This document shows positions 8,225 to 16,725 of a DNA stretch of 64,000 bases, piece after piece. How positions within the stretch are numbered: position 1 is the stretch's first letter; the number at the start of each line of letters is the position of its first letter. The translations under genes and the position numbers were made by a program. This DNA is from Vibrio tasmaniensis. Its GTDB lineage: Bacteria > Pseudomonadota > Gammaproteobacteria > Enterobacterales > Vibrionaceae. The notes beneath the pieces were generated by a model. It worked only from the letters and a program-made list of their open reading frames with translations. It was not told the origin of the DNA and made no database searches. The stretch covers positions 1,240,001 through 1,304,000 of the forward strand of contig NZ_AP025511.1 in assembly GCF_024347635.1 (NCBI RefSeq). Direction: 5' to 3'.

Positions 8225-8905
8225 ATGAAAGCTAGAATTCTATTTATCGCTGCATCAGTAGCTGTGTTAGCAGGTTGTCCGGACGATGACGACGATTACT
8301 ATCGCTATGATGTGAGTGTTACGAACCTCACGCCCAATCAACCAATGTCACCGCTCGCAGTGTTGACTCACAATAATACCTTCAATCTGTTTGAAGTCGG
8401 GCAAAGTGCCTCGGTCGAACTTGAATACTTAGCGGAAGGGGGTAGTAATGCTCAATTGCTTGCACTCAGCGACAGTGACGCCAATGTTTATCAAGGTATC
8501 TCTGGCAATGGGCTGATTCTTTCTGGTGAAAGCGACACTGTTTCAATCCGTGTCAATCCTAACCAAGAAGACTACCTCTCCATCGCTTCCATGTTGGTGA
8601 ACACTAATGATGCGTTTGTTGGTGAATCCGGTTTGTCGCTCAAGTCATTAGCGGTGGGTGACACCTTTGTCATGAACATGAATGTTTGGGATTCGGGGAC
8701 TGAGCTGAATGACGAGTTTGCTGCAACGATTCCGGGACCTGCCGGTGGTGGTGAAGGCTTTAACACTACAAGAAATGACACGGATGTAGTGAGCTTCCAT
8801 GCAGGCGTAATAAGCCAAGATGATGGCCTGACGACGTCGGCACTAAGTGGCAACCACCGCTTCCTTAACCCAGGCGCAAGAATCACTATTACTCGAACTG
8901 AATAA
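8225..8905 (+). CDS. Spondin-domain lipoprotein
   Basis: The 226-residue product is a paralogue of the preceding protein, sharing the FEVGQSASVELEYLAEGG and NHRFLNPGARITI motifs. Here the signal ends in a lipobox (VLAGC, Cys 18), so the mature protein should be lipid-anchored; residue +2 is Pro, which favours outer-membrane sorting. An Asp-rich stretch (PDDDDDYY) follows the anchor. The start overlaps an AAGGGGG ribosome site 9 bases after the previous stop, indicating coupled translation. Function is unknown. Confidence 0.8.
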   Translation: MKARILFIAASVAVLAGCPDDDDDYYRYDVSVTNLTPNQPMSPLAVLTHNNTFNLFEVGQSASVELEYLAEGGSNAQLLALSDSDANVYQGISGNGLILSGESDTVSIRVNPNQEDYLSIASMLVNTNDAFVGESGLSLKSLAVGDTFVMNMNVWDSGTELNDEFAATIPGPAGGGEGFNTTRNDTDVVSFHAGVISQDDGLTTSALSGNHRFLNPGARITITRTE

Positions 8906-8987
8906 TAGGGTTGAAAGCACGATGAAAGAATTCCTGTTCTGTTCCGGTCAATTGAAAGGTGGGTAGACTCCGAATAGAGCAGGGATC

Positions 8988-9719
8988 ATGAATAATGCTG
9001 CGGTAAATTTGATGGCAAACATATTGTTGATTGAAGACGATGATGACTTAGCTGAACTGGTGAAGATGCATCTTAAGTTCCAAGGTCATCATGTCGAAAG
9101 AGCCAATACGATTGAAAAAGCGCAGGCTCTATATCTGGATGGTCAGTTTGATCTAGTCGTGCTCGATCGAGGCTTACCTGATGGTGACGGACTCGACTTT
9201 TGTCGGATGATCCGTCAGCAAGAAGATTGGACTCCCGTGTTGATGCTCACAGCAAGAGACGCTGAACTGGATAAAGTCTCTGGCTTAGAAGTCGGTGTCG
9301 ATGACTACATCACCAAGCCATTCAGTGTGCTTGAGTTTCAAGCTCGTGTCCGTAATGTCTTACGTCGGGTTAATCATGCAGAAGCCACAATCAAAGAGGC
9401 TCCAACAACGGAATCTGTGATGAGTTTTGGTGGCCTTACCATTCAACCGGAGCGTCATCAGGTTTCTTTAAATAACCAAGATGTCTTGTTGACCGCGACA
9501 GAATTTACTTTACTTCATTTCTTAGCCACCCGTCCGGGTCGAGTGTATAGCAAAGATGAGCTGCTTGATCATGTATGGCACACCAACCATTCAGGCTACC
9601 ACCACACCGTTTGTAGCACCGTCAATCGCTTGCGAACCAAGCTTGCTATGCCCAATAGCGATGATGACTTCATCAAGACTGTTTGGGGTGTTGGGTATAA
9701 GTTTGAGTCGAAGGCTTAG
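8988..9719 (+). CDS. OmpR-family response regulator of the spondin locus
   Basis: A 243-residue regulator with an N-terminal receiver domain (acidic pair in ILLIEDDDD, phospho-acceptor Asp 60 in VVLDRGLPDGDG, and the K of ITKPF) and a C-terminal winged-helix domain (TATEFTLLHFLATRPGRVYSK ... VWGVGYKFE). It should bind DNA when phosphorylated by the adjacent kinase. The AGG at 4 bases supports ATG 8988; an internal ATG at 9012 (MANILLIEDD) is an equally plausible start by homology. It follows two spondin genes and precedes the kinase by 58 bases. Confidence 0.88.
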   Translation: MNNAAVNLMANILLIEDDDDLAELVKMHLKFQGHHVERANTIEKAQALYLDGQFDLVVLDRGLPDGDGLDFCRMIRQQEDWTPVLMLTARDAELDKVSGLEVGVDDYITKPFSVLEFQARVRNVLRRVNHAEATIKEAPTTESVMSFGGLTIQPERHQVSLNNQDVLLTATEFTLLHFLATRPGRVYSKDELLDHVWHTNHSGYHHTVCSTVNRLRTKLAMPNSDDDFIKTVWGVGYKFESKA

Positions 9720-9777
9720 GGTTTGATTCTCGCTTTTTAAGTTCATTAATAGAAACAGAAGTCATTAAGGAGTAAGC

Positions 9778-11151
9778 ATGAGTTTTAAGTCGCGCTTAGT
9801 GTTGTTTACCAGCTTGTGGTTTCTATTGGTGAGTGTGGTCATCGCCTACACCTATCATTGGCAAAAAGAGACCATAGAACAAAGAACCAAGCAGAGCTTA
9901 CATAAAGAGCTCTCGGTGCATATGCGTGATGATAATCCTCTCATGATTGGGACCGACTACAACCCCAAAGCACTCAAATCTATATTCCATACCTTGATGT
10001 TGATAGGGCCGGATTTCGATATTTATTTTCTTGATAGTCAGGGCAATATTACGACTCATGCTGCACCGGAAGGCACTGTGTTAGCGAATCAGATAGACCT
10101 AGCACCCATTCAACATTTCTTAAACGACGAGCCATATCCCATTTTAGGCGAAGACCCGATCAACCCAGGCTCTCCTAAAGTATTTTCTGTAGCAGCGATT
10201 GAAGAGTTAGGTTCAACCGTGGGGTATTTGTATGTGGTGATAGGAAGTAATCGCCATACTGTGATCACCAACTCTCAGGTTGATACACCATACATTGCGC
10301 TTGCAGGCCTTGTGCTGGTTTCTATATTTGGCTTTGCGATTGGAGCTTATTTGCTAGTGAAACGTAGTCTGTTGAACCCAATTGAGGCGGTAACCAATAA
10401 ATTGCAGCAACAAGCTGAGCAAGATTTTAGATTGGAACCTAACTTTGTCCATCAAGTACCAGAGTTGGTGCCCATCGCACGTTCTTATCAACTGATGGCG
10501 AAACACATTCAACAACAATTCTTGCAGCTTGAGTATCAGTCATCACACCGCAGACAAAGCTTATTACAGCTCAGTCATGATTTGAAAACGCCGCTTTCCA
10601 GTGTGCTTGGTTATTTAGAAACGTGGAAGATTAAAAATCCTCAATCAGATCCGTTGATTGACGTCGCCTACCGCAATGGCAACAAGTTGTCTGAACAGCT
10701 CCATTCACTACTCGACAGCGCCAAGAATGATAATCCTGTGCCTACATATCAATACGCTTCAATCGATTTCAATATGTTGATGAACGAATGCTTGGAAACG
10801 ATACAAAGCCAGTATCGCCACAAGAATGTTGAGTTGAACGTCAATATGCCTAAAGGAATCAAGGCTGTAGGTGATGGTGATTTGCTTGAGAGGCTGCTCT
10901 TGAATCTGCTAGATAATGCGTTGAGGCATAGCCCGAGCGGAACAATGGTGTCGTTAGATGTAGGTTTAGAATCGGATTCAAAACGGGTGAAGGTCGTTAT
11001 CCATAATGAAGTTGAACTAGAAGCACCTAATGGTTCGTTAGGTATTGGCACCAAAATCGCTCAGTCGATACTGATGTTGCATCATAGCGTGTTAGAAACA
11101 ACAAAGGCAGAGAACTCATTTCAGCAAAGTTTCTACTTGCCTTCGGTATAG
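9778..11151 (+). CDS. Sensor histidine kinase of the spondin locus
   Basis: The 457-residue inner-membrane kinase has a transmembrane helix near residues 8-25, a periplasmic sensor region, a second helix around 178-198, HAMP-like linker, HisKA with phospho-acceptor His 267 (SHDLKTPLSSVLGYLE), and a HATPase domain with N box LLNLLDNALRHSP. The usual DxGxG box is replaced by VVIHNEVELE, while the GIGTKIAQSIL lid is kept, so ATP binding may be atypical. AAGGAG precedes the ATG. It presumably phosphorylates the upstream regulator; the signal may relate to the spondin proteins, which is inference. Confidence 0.85.
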   Translation: MSFKSRLVLFTSLWFLLVSVVIAYTYHWQKETIEQRTKQSLHKELSVHMRDDNPLMIGTDYNPKALKSIFHTLMLIGPDFDIYFLDSQGNITTHAAPEGTVLANQIDLAPIQHFLNDEPYPILGEDPINPGSPKVFSVAAIEELGSTVGYLYVVIGSNRHTVITNSQVDTPYIALAGLVLVSIFGFAIGAYLLVKRSLLNPIEAVTNKLQQQAEQDFRLEPNFVHQVPELVPIARSYQLMAKHIQQQFLQLEYQSSHRRQSLLQLSHDLKTPLSSVLGYLETWKIKNPQSDPLIDVAYRNGNKLSEQLHSLLDSAKNDNPVPTYQYASIDFNMLMNECLETIQSQYRHKNVELNVNMPKGIKAVGDGDLLERLLLNLLDNALRHSPSGTMVSLDVGLESDSKRVKVVIHNEVELEAPNGSLGIGTKIAQSILMLHHSVLETTKAENSFQQSFYLPSV

Positions 11152-11184
11152 TTCTGTCTGCCTTCGATTCGGAGATATTCGAGT

Positions 11185-11640
11185 CTATCCGTTTTCTTTG
11201 CCTTCATTTACCTCAGCATAGAAGTGAAGCAACTCTGTGAGTTCTTTGACCCAACCAAATGCTTCTGTCGGTGCTTTCAACAAAATCTTCTCGACTTTGT
11301 CACAGTGAATTTCAAGGCTGATCGCTTGCTCAAGGTTGAACGACATTGCATAGAAGTGCCAAAGCAATAGTCGAGTCATGCGTTCGATGTTTTGTTGTGA
11401 GTTATCCGACTCACTAAACGCAAGATTCACTTCACTCAGCGCGATTGCTGTCATTCGCAACATCGCATCAAACTTTGCTGATTGCATACGTTCTTCATTG
11501 GTCACTTCTTCCTGTTCGAACGTAAACAGTTCCGTCATTGCATCTTCAGGGACAAGGCGATGAATCATTCTTAAACTAAATTCTTCTAGTTCTTCACGAG
11601 GCATGTTGTTTAAGCAAGTTAAAGTGTAATCGCGTTGCAT
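11185..11640 (-). CDS. Hypothetical cytoplasmic protein
   Basis: A 151-residue acidic, mostly helical protein starting MQRDYTLTCLNNMPREELEE. I recognise no domain, signal peptide or membrane segment. I chose ATG 11640 because AAGAGA lies five bases ahead; an upstream in-frame ATG at 11661 would add seven residues. It converges with the histidine kinase gene to its left and is followed on its upstream side by two hairpins. It resembles short conserved hypothetical proteins of Vibrio, but I cannot assign a role. Confidence 0.6.
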   Translation of the reverse strand: MQRDYTLTCLNNMPREELEEFSLRMIHRLVPEDAMTELFTFEQEEVTNEERMQSAKFDAMLRMTAIALSEVNLAFSESDNSQQNIERMTRLLLWHFYAMSFNLEQAISLEIHCDKVEKILLKAPTEAFGWVKELTELLHFYAEVNEGKENG

Positions 11641-11710
11641 GGTGTTCTCTTGGATCTGCAAAAAGGTCGGACAGTTTAATGGAGAAGTGATCTCAGAAAA
11701 AGCAGATTTT

Positions 11711-11772
11711 AGATAAGCCTACGTTTGTGGGCTTATCTATGTACTACAAGCCCTAAGATCGATGCTTAGGGC
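11711..11772. terminator. Two hairpins downstream of the EamA permease gene
   Basis: AGATAAGCC...GGCTTATCT (11711-11738, extended to a 12-bp stem) and GCCCTAAG...CTTAGGGC (11750-11772) are two independent perfect stems. They lie just past the minus-strand permease stop. Neither has a long T run directly after the stem, so termination is likely but not certain. Confidence 0.5.
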
Positions 11773-11798
11773 AACGGTACGTTGATTTAAACGCAGCC

Positions 11799-12758
11799 TC
11801 AGGCTTTGCTATGGCTTGGCGGTTGATACTGCATAGACTTGTCATGCTTCATGAAAATATTGCTCGCGACCAAGCTGCCGATGCAAATCGAACCAAGTGC
11901 TAACCAAGTCATCGTATCTGGAATTTCGTTGAACAGTGGGATCGCCAACAAGGTTGCAACAGCGGGTGTTACACTGCCAAAAGCAGCAGAGCGCTCAGCC
12001 CCTAAAGTATTAACAGCATATAAATATGTGAATGCCGCGATTAAGCCGGCGCCCACACCTTGCACAGCTGAATGCACAGCAAGCTCAGTAACTGGCCATT
12101 GAGAAATTGGTGTGTCCATCAAATGGCTAGGGAGGGTTCCTGTCATGATGAGGACCAGCAATAGTAAAGTGGAACCGAATGAAATGAAACCTGCACTCAC
12201 AAGTGCATTAAGATTGGCAACACGTGCTGAGATGGTAAAAGTCGCCCACATTAAGCTGCCACACAATAATAACAAGTGACCTTTGGTGTGTTCAAAATTG
12301 AAGCTGGTTAGGCTACTTCCCAGAAACAACAATATCCCAAGCAAAACCAAACCTAAACCAACGACACGGTGTCGGCTAAGTGGCTGCTTAAAAAAGAGTA
12401 CAGCGATCCCTGTTACGAACAGAGGAAGCGTTCCCGGAACCAAGGCGCTCCCGTGTGATACCGGAACAAACTGCATGGCTGTCCCTGCAACGAGTAAATA
12501 AGGTAGCCCGCACCCCACAAACATACCGGCCAAGTATCGATTCGGGACAGCAGCGATCGTGCTACGTGCTTTCCACAACAAAGGTAATAGCGCCAATGCT
12601 GGTATGAGGAATCGAGTCAGTGCGATGTCTGCAGGTGTTAAATCTGAATTTGCGCCGCCTTTAAGAGAAAGGAAAAAGCTCGCCCAGATGAGCAGAGTGA
12701 CAGTAATAGATAAATAGCCAAGCTTCATAGTAAACAAGGAAAGTGGGTGATGACTCAT
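11799..12758 (-). CDS. EamA/DMT-family permease
   Basis: A 319-residue protein with ten predicted membrane helices in two repeated EamA halves (LIWASFFLSLKGG in the first and LMWATFTISARV in the second) and conserved AxAxxFGSVTPAVATLLA near the end. The family exports amino acids or other metabolites. It is divergent from an AsnC/Lrp regulator, which commonly controls such an exporter. An internal start at 12728 (MKLGYL) is possible, since no good ribosome site precedes either. The substrate is unknown. Confidence 0.85.
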   Translation of the reverse strand: MSHHPLSLFTMKLGYLSITVTLLIWASFFLSLKGGANSDLTPADIALTRFLIPALALLPLLWKARSTIAAVPNRYLAGMFVGCGLPYLLVAGTAMQFVPVSHGSALVPGTLPLFVTGIAVLFFKQPLSRHRVVGLGLVLLGILLFLGSSLTSFNFEHTKGHLLLLCGSLMWATFTISARVANLNALVSAGFISFGSTLLLLVLIMTGTLPSHLMDTPISQWPVTELAVHSAVQGVGAGLIAAFTYLYAVNTLGAERSAAFGSVTPAVATLLAIPLFNEIPDTMTWLALGSICIGSLVASNIFMKHDKSMQYQPPSHSKA

Positions 12759-12783
12759 TATGGGGTACTTGGTGTGCCATAGG

Positions 12784-12869
12784 TTGGCAAGTTTTGTTCT
12801 AACTTGAGGTGTAATTGATGATTTCTGCTAATATCTTGCCAATTGTTAATGAATTTAACCAATAATTGG
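12784..12869. promoter_or_regulatory. Candidate Lrp-type operators in the permease/regulator divergent promoter
   Basis: Two inverted repeats lie in the gap. TTGGCAAG (12784-12791) is the exact complement of CTTGCCAA (12835-12842), 51 bases apart start to start. A broader palindrome spans 12839-12869, from CCAATT to AATTGG, with 11 of 15 base pairs matching. Such arrays fit an octameric AsnC/Lrp protein acting on both genes. Confidence 0.45.
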
Positions 12870-12877
12870 TATTTGCT

Positions 12878-13336
12878 ATGGATAGGATTGATAGACATCT
12901 TCTTGAGTTGCTTCAGAAAGACGGCAGGCTAACCACGGCTGAGTTAGCTGATGAAGTTGGCTTATCGGCTTCACCATGCGCGAGGCGAATCAAAAGACTG
13001 GAAGAAAAAGGGATTATTGATGGTTACCGTGTGAGCCTGTCACGGGAACAGGTCGGCATCGCAATGAGCGTGTTTGTTGAGGTGAGCTTGAACAACCACC
13101 AAGAAGTGTCGATTGATAAATTTGAAAGAGCGGTTGTCGAGATGGAAGAGGTCATCAGCTGCCACGTTGTATCTGGGGCTTATGATTACTTGTTAGAAGT
13201 TGTCAGCCCTAACTTGATGGCTTACGAAGCATTTACCAGAAAGCTACAGCGACTCTCCAACGTAAAAGACATACATACCCATCTTGCGATTAGGCAAGTG
13301 AAAGGCAATGCGCCACTTCCGGTTTATACGGACTGA
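12878..13336 (+). CDS. AsnC/Lrp-family transcriptional regulator
   Basis: The 152-residue protein has the N-terminal Lrp winged helix (DRIDRHLLELLQKDGRLT, recognition helix LSASPCARRIKRLEEKG) and a C-terminal RAM/ligand domain (GIAMSVFVEVSL ... CHVVSGAYDYLLEVVSP). It binds DNA as a multimer in response to amino acids. I prefer the ATG at 12878; an in-frame TTG at 12866 would add four residues. It is divergent from the DMT permease, its likely target. Its last codons (VYTD stop) lie inside the first unit of a 17-bp tandem repeat. Confidence 0.88.
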   Translation: MDRIDRHLLELLQKDGRLTTAELADEVGLSASPCARRIKRLEEKGIIDGYRVSLSREQVGIAMSVFVEVSLNNHQEVSIDKFERAVVEMEEVISCHVVSGAYDYLLEVVSPNLMAYEAFTRKLQRLSNVKDIHTHLAIRQVKGNAPLPVYTD

Positions 13337-13406
13337 CTGTTTATACGAGCTAACGGTTTATACGAACAAACTGTCTATACGAACTAACAGTTTATACCGA
13401 CTAAGC
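13322..13406 (+). repeat. 17-bp tandem repeat, five units
   Basis: Five consecutive 17-base units start at 13322, 13339, 13356, 13373 and 13390, each close to GTTTATACGAACTAACn. The first unit encodes the last four residues and stop codon of the AsnC/Lrp gene; the other four are non-coding. All units carry the core TATAC, with scattered substitutions. Confidence 0.9.
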
Positions 13407-13520
13407 CGTAGGTAGGTGACACGCTGCCTGATGACATGAGCTGAAAAAGAAATGATTTTATGACTAATAGGAAGTACGGTCGCTATTAACTGCTATCTGA
13501 CAAATGCGGATACGCAACAA

Positions 13521-13554
13521 TAAAAAACGGAGCACCTCGTGAAAGGTACTCCGT
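13521..13554 (-). terminator. Terminator of the small gene at 13573-13815
   Basis: On the minus strand ACGGAG-T-ACCT pairs with AGGT-G-CTCCGT (one mismatch) and is followed by six T residues. It starts 19 bases after the stop codon, which supports the small gene being real. Confidence 0.8.
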
Positions 13555-13572
13555 ATATGATAGGTGCAAAAC

Positions 13573-13815
13573 TTAGTGATACTTAAAGTGAGAGATTGAA
13601 CAATCCCCGGTTTGAGCGTTGATTCTGAATGAAAAAGCATGTGAATGATAATCCACACCGTCATTCCAAATCGTCTCTCCAAATATCTTACATAGCTCTA
13701 GCTCACTTACTGAACCGAACTCTTCCATGTGTTTAGCGACAGATAAAAGTTTACCTCTTATCTCTGCAGTCCCTTCCGTGTTACTCAAGCAGTTGAAAGC
13801 CATAGTTTTTTGCAT
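13573..13815 (-). CDS. Small hypothetical protein
   Basis: An 80-residue protein, MQKTMAFNCLSNTEGTAEIR..., with no signal peptide, membrane helix or motif that I recognise. AGGT lies eight bases before the ATG and a good intrinsic terminator follows, so it is probably expressed as a single gene. It could be a small regulatory or stress protein conserved in Vibrio; I cannot name a family. Confidence 0.6.
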   Translation of the reverse strand: MQKTMAFNCLSNTEGTAEIRGKLLSVAKHMEEFGSVSELELCKIFGETIWNDGVDYHSHAFSFRINAQTGDCSISHFKYH

Positions 13816-14075
13816 ATTACCTAGCCAAAATATTTATTGTTATTAAGTTATATGAAGAATCATGATAACAATTTTCTGGCGTTTGTAAATCTATTTTGTG
13901 ATGAATATCTCACATAGTTGCTTGCATTGGTCGGAAAGTGAACGTCATTGTTGATAGTTAGCACATTACTTTTACAACTTATTGATAAAGCTTTGATTGA
14001 TTATCTTTCTGAATGTGTTGATTTGTTCGAACTATGATTATTGGGGTAATCAAGTTGAGCAAGTGAGTAATCATT

Positions 14076-14651
14076 TTAGTTTTGTACATCGTTTATTGGT
14101 TGGTTTGTGTGGCGAGCTTCGTCAATCATCGTCGCTTCTTTACGGTATTTTGAAGAGAGCTGACGAAATTTTTTACTGAGTGTATGAAGATCTTGCGAGA
14201 GTGATTGTGAGCTTTGTACGTGTACCTGTGCACTTTCTGTTTGACGCGGTAGTCTTGCTTTAGCGCAGTGTTTAGCTATGGTTTGCCACGAATGCGTTAG
14301 AGACTCCGCCCCATCTAGTTCTGTAGACACAATATACGCCTGTTTTAATAGAACCTCAGAGACATCATAAGCGGTATTCATATGACTTTTGAGCTGCACA
14401 TTAAATCTTTGTTCGTACTTTGCCCAAAGTCCAATGATCTGCTTTTCGTTGAAATGTTTAGATAGCAACGTTTGTGATTCATAGGTCGAGAGAACTTGGT
14501 TAAATTCTTTAGTGTATTGATTATAGCGTTCTTCAAATGATAGCTGGCGATCTAACAGTGTTTGCCAATTTTCACGGTCACAATGGTCTGCTAACGCGAT
14601 ATCGGCACTCAGAGGTACACTTATAATGACAACCTTCACCAAAAAATTCAT
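14076..14651 (-). CDS. Putative exported helical protein
   Basis: A 191-residue product with an N-terminal signal peptide (hydrophobic residues 3-20, cleavage near IALA|DH). The mature part is strongly helical and charged, with two cysteines (CDRENW and AKHCAKA) that could pair in the periplasm, and a coiled-coil-like C-terminus (LSQDLHTLSKKFRQLSSKYRKEA). It is divergent from the gene at 14757. No family recognised. Confidence 0.6.
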   Translation of the reverse strand: MNFLVKVVIISVPLSADIALADHCDRENWQTLLDRQLSFEERYNQYTKEFNQVLSTYESQTLLSKHFNEKQIIGLWAKYEQRFNVQLKSHMNTAYDVSEVLLKQAYIVSTELDGAESLTHSWQTIAKHCAKARLPRQTESAQVHVQSSQSLSQDLHTLSKKFRQLSSKYRKEATMIDEARHTNQPINDVQN

Positions 14652-14756
14652 GATTTACCTCTACTTAACTCGCTCTCTATTAAGAGTATAGATGAGCAGC
14701 AACATGAGTTGATGTACACTTGAGACATACCTAAAACGGAAGAGCTGGTGGATTTG

Positions 14757-15428
14757 ATGAAAAAAGCGCTGATCGCTTTACTTGTGTTATTAATATTGGG
14801 CGGAGGAGGGGCCGCGTACTACTTCTTCGTCATGAAAACAGATCCAACTCCACCAGAGAAAGAAGAAGAGGCAGTTGTAGAAGCTACGACACAATCTGAT
14901 TCTGATCTTACATCCCTCATAGATCCTCAGCCTGAGCCAGAACAGACTGAGTTCTACGTTTTGGATAGAAAACTTAAAGTAGTCGAGCAGCCCGAAATTG
15001 ATGGTTTGATAACCGACTATCTTTATAAGGGTGAAAAGGTCGAGCTATTAGAGAAGCAAGGCGAATGGGCTCGTATCTCTGACTATATTGTTTTAAAGGA
15101 AGGTGGTCCACAGACGGCGGAATGGATTTCAATGTCTGGGCTATCTAATGATGAAGTGATTATCTCTGAGCAAGAAAGCAGAGAGATATTAGATTCATAC
15201 TTGGCTAAATCCGATGATCTTAAGCTCTATCAAGAGGAGTTCCGCAATACGGTGGCTAAGCTTATCTCTGAAGGGGAATGCGACCCAAGTGATTTTGAAG
15301 AGTTAGGCGGTTGGGTTAAATCAGTTAAATACAGTAACCGAGACGTTTATTTTATTTATTGTGGTGGGCTGTCTCTTGAAAATAAAATTTATCTAGATGT
15401 AAAAACTAATGAAACATTTATGGAATAG
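14757..15428 (+). CDS. Membrane-anchored protein with SH3-like domain
   Basis: The product begins MKKALIALLVLLILGGGGAAYYFFV, a single N-terminal membrane anchor, followed by an acidic Pro/Glu linker and an SH3-like segment (FYVLDRKLKVVEQPEIDG...GEKVELLEKQGEWARIS). The C-terminal part (GECDPSDFEELGGWVKS ... VYFIYCGG) has two cysteines and no family that I know. I prefer the ATG at 14757; a GTG at 14748 with GGAAG upstream would add three residues. The protein should face the periplasm. The function is unknown. Confidence 0.6.
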   Translation: MKKALIALLVLLILGGGGAAYYFFVMKTDPTPPEKEEEAVVEATTQSDSDLTSLIDPQPEPEQTEFYVLDRKLKVVEQPEIDGLITDYLYKGEKVELLEKQGEWARISDYIVLKEGGPQTAEWISMSGLSNDEVIISEQESREILDSYLAKSDDLKLYQEEFRNTVAKLISEGECDPSDFEELGGWVKSVKYSNRDVYFIYCGGLSLENKIYLDVKTNETFME

Positions 15429-15597
15429 GAACTCATTTCTATTTTTAGATATTTGTAGGTCCAGATATAAATGATTTACTAGTTAAACTTTTATTGCATA
15501 TGTAGCCTATATACTTTGCCAATTAAGTATCCCTATTCACCCTGTGTTTACCTCCGAGTCGGCAAACTATCAGCAACTTTTATAAGGAGAAGTTGCG

Positions 15598-16560
15598 ATG
15601 AATTACCGCATGTTAATGACTCTAGGGGTTTTGTTTAGTGCAAATGTATTGGCTGAACTTGGTGAGCCTGGCTGGGGAGGAGAGGTTGGAATATTAGTGG
15701 GGTTTGGTAGTGAAACCGATAACTCTGATGCTGTAAAAAAAGGCAGTTTGAACAGTAAGGGAGAGACTGAATCGAGTGCGCTTATTGAACCGTTAGGGCA
15801 GATACGTTATACCTTTGGCTCAGATAACGACCAACAAGTATTTATAGGATCATCGCGAGGCGATGTTATTGAAGGTGTTTTTGCTTTTGAATTCGGTTAC
15901 GCACTGGAATATGGCAACGAATCGGTCGTATCGTTCTCTTATCTTCCAACAATCGCAAGTGGTGAAGTATGGGAAGACCCATTTATAACCAATACTGCGA
16001 GGAAGACAACTGATATCTCTGGTGATACCTTTCGTGTACAACTCGATAACTTATTAGATGTTGGTTTATCAGGTGATTTCGCTGTCTACAAGCAAGATAT
16101 TAAGAATGATAAATCGGGTGCTCACCTTGGAGTGCCTACAAGCGTGCTCCAACGTGATGCTAAAGGCTATTATGTAAGCCTATCAATGGAGGCGCCAGTC
16201 ACTGAAACCTCTTTTATTGAGCCATCATTATCTTATCAAAAACATCTTGCGGATGGTGAAGCCGTTTCGTTCTCTTACTACTCAAGCTCGTTAACCTACA
16301 TAATGATGGTGGACGACCATGCATTTTCGGTGAATGCTGATTACAGCTACCGTTCATTTGATGCATCCAATCCAGTTTTTAAGAAAACACGTGAAGATAA
16401 TGAATATAGCGCAACGCTTGGCTATGAAAATATGGATGTTTTGGGCTGGGAAGATTGGGGGTTCAACGCATTAGCTGGTTATTCTAATAACAATTCAAAT
16501 ATCGAATACTACGACTCTAGTGGTTATTTTATGAGTATTGGTGCAAGCTACCACTTTTAA
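15598..16560 (+). CDS. DUF2860 outer-membrane beta-barrel protein
   Basis: A 320-residue protein with a signal peptide (cleavage near NVLA|EL). The sequence alternates polar and hydrophobic residues and ends in SIGASYHF, with the terminal Phe typical of outer-membrane barrels. The GEVGILVGFGSETDN, ALIEPLGQIRYTFGSDNDQQVF and SGDTFRVQLDN segments match Vibrio DUF2860 proteins. AAGGAG precedes the ATG and a terminator follows at 16590-16619. It converges with the kinase gene of the RND operon. The role is not known; a porin-like or structural role is possible. Confidence 0.8.
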   Translation: MNYRMLMTLGVLFSANVLAELGEPGWGGEVGILVGFGSETDNSDAVKKGSLNSKGETESSALIEPLGQIRYTFGSDNDQQVFIGSSRGDVIEGVFAFEFGYALEYGNESVVSFSYLPTIASGEVWEDPFITNTARKTTDISGDTFRVQLDNLLDVGLSGDFAVYKQDIKNDKSGAHLGVPTSVLQRDAKGYYVSLSMEAPVTETSFIEPSLSYQKHLADGEAVSFSYYSSSLTYIMMVDDHAFSVNADYSYRSFDASNPVFKKTREDNEYSATLGYENMDVLGWEDWGFNALAGYSNNNSNIEYYDSSGYFMSIGASYHF

Positions 16561-16589
16561 TTAACTGACGACAGAATCATAGTTATTTC

Positions 16590-16619
16590 AGGGCTAGCAT
16601 ATTTGTTAGCCCTTTTTTG
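16590..16619 (+). terminator. Terminator after the DUF2860 gene
   Basis: GGGCTA (16591-16596) pairs with TAGCCC (16607-16612), followed by six T residues. The stem can extend with a G-T pair. Confidence 0.85.
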
Positions 16620-16725
16620 TTTATACTTTTTGTTGATATAACTTGCACCGTTATAGTAAATAACGGGTCACCCTTGCTTGTTAAAAATCTCGATAACTTC
16701 GTTAGAAATTTTGATTGTAGAATAA

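Noticed and set aside
13322..13406. CRISPR-like array
   Set aside because: The 17-base units are directly adjacent with no spacers, and no cas gene is near.
13997..14179. 60-codon open frame on the plus strand
   Set aside because: It overlaps the 3' end of the exported protein gene in antisense and has no ribosome site.
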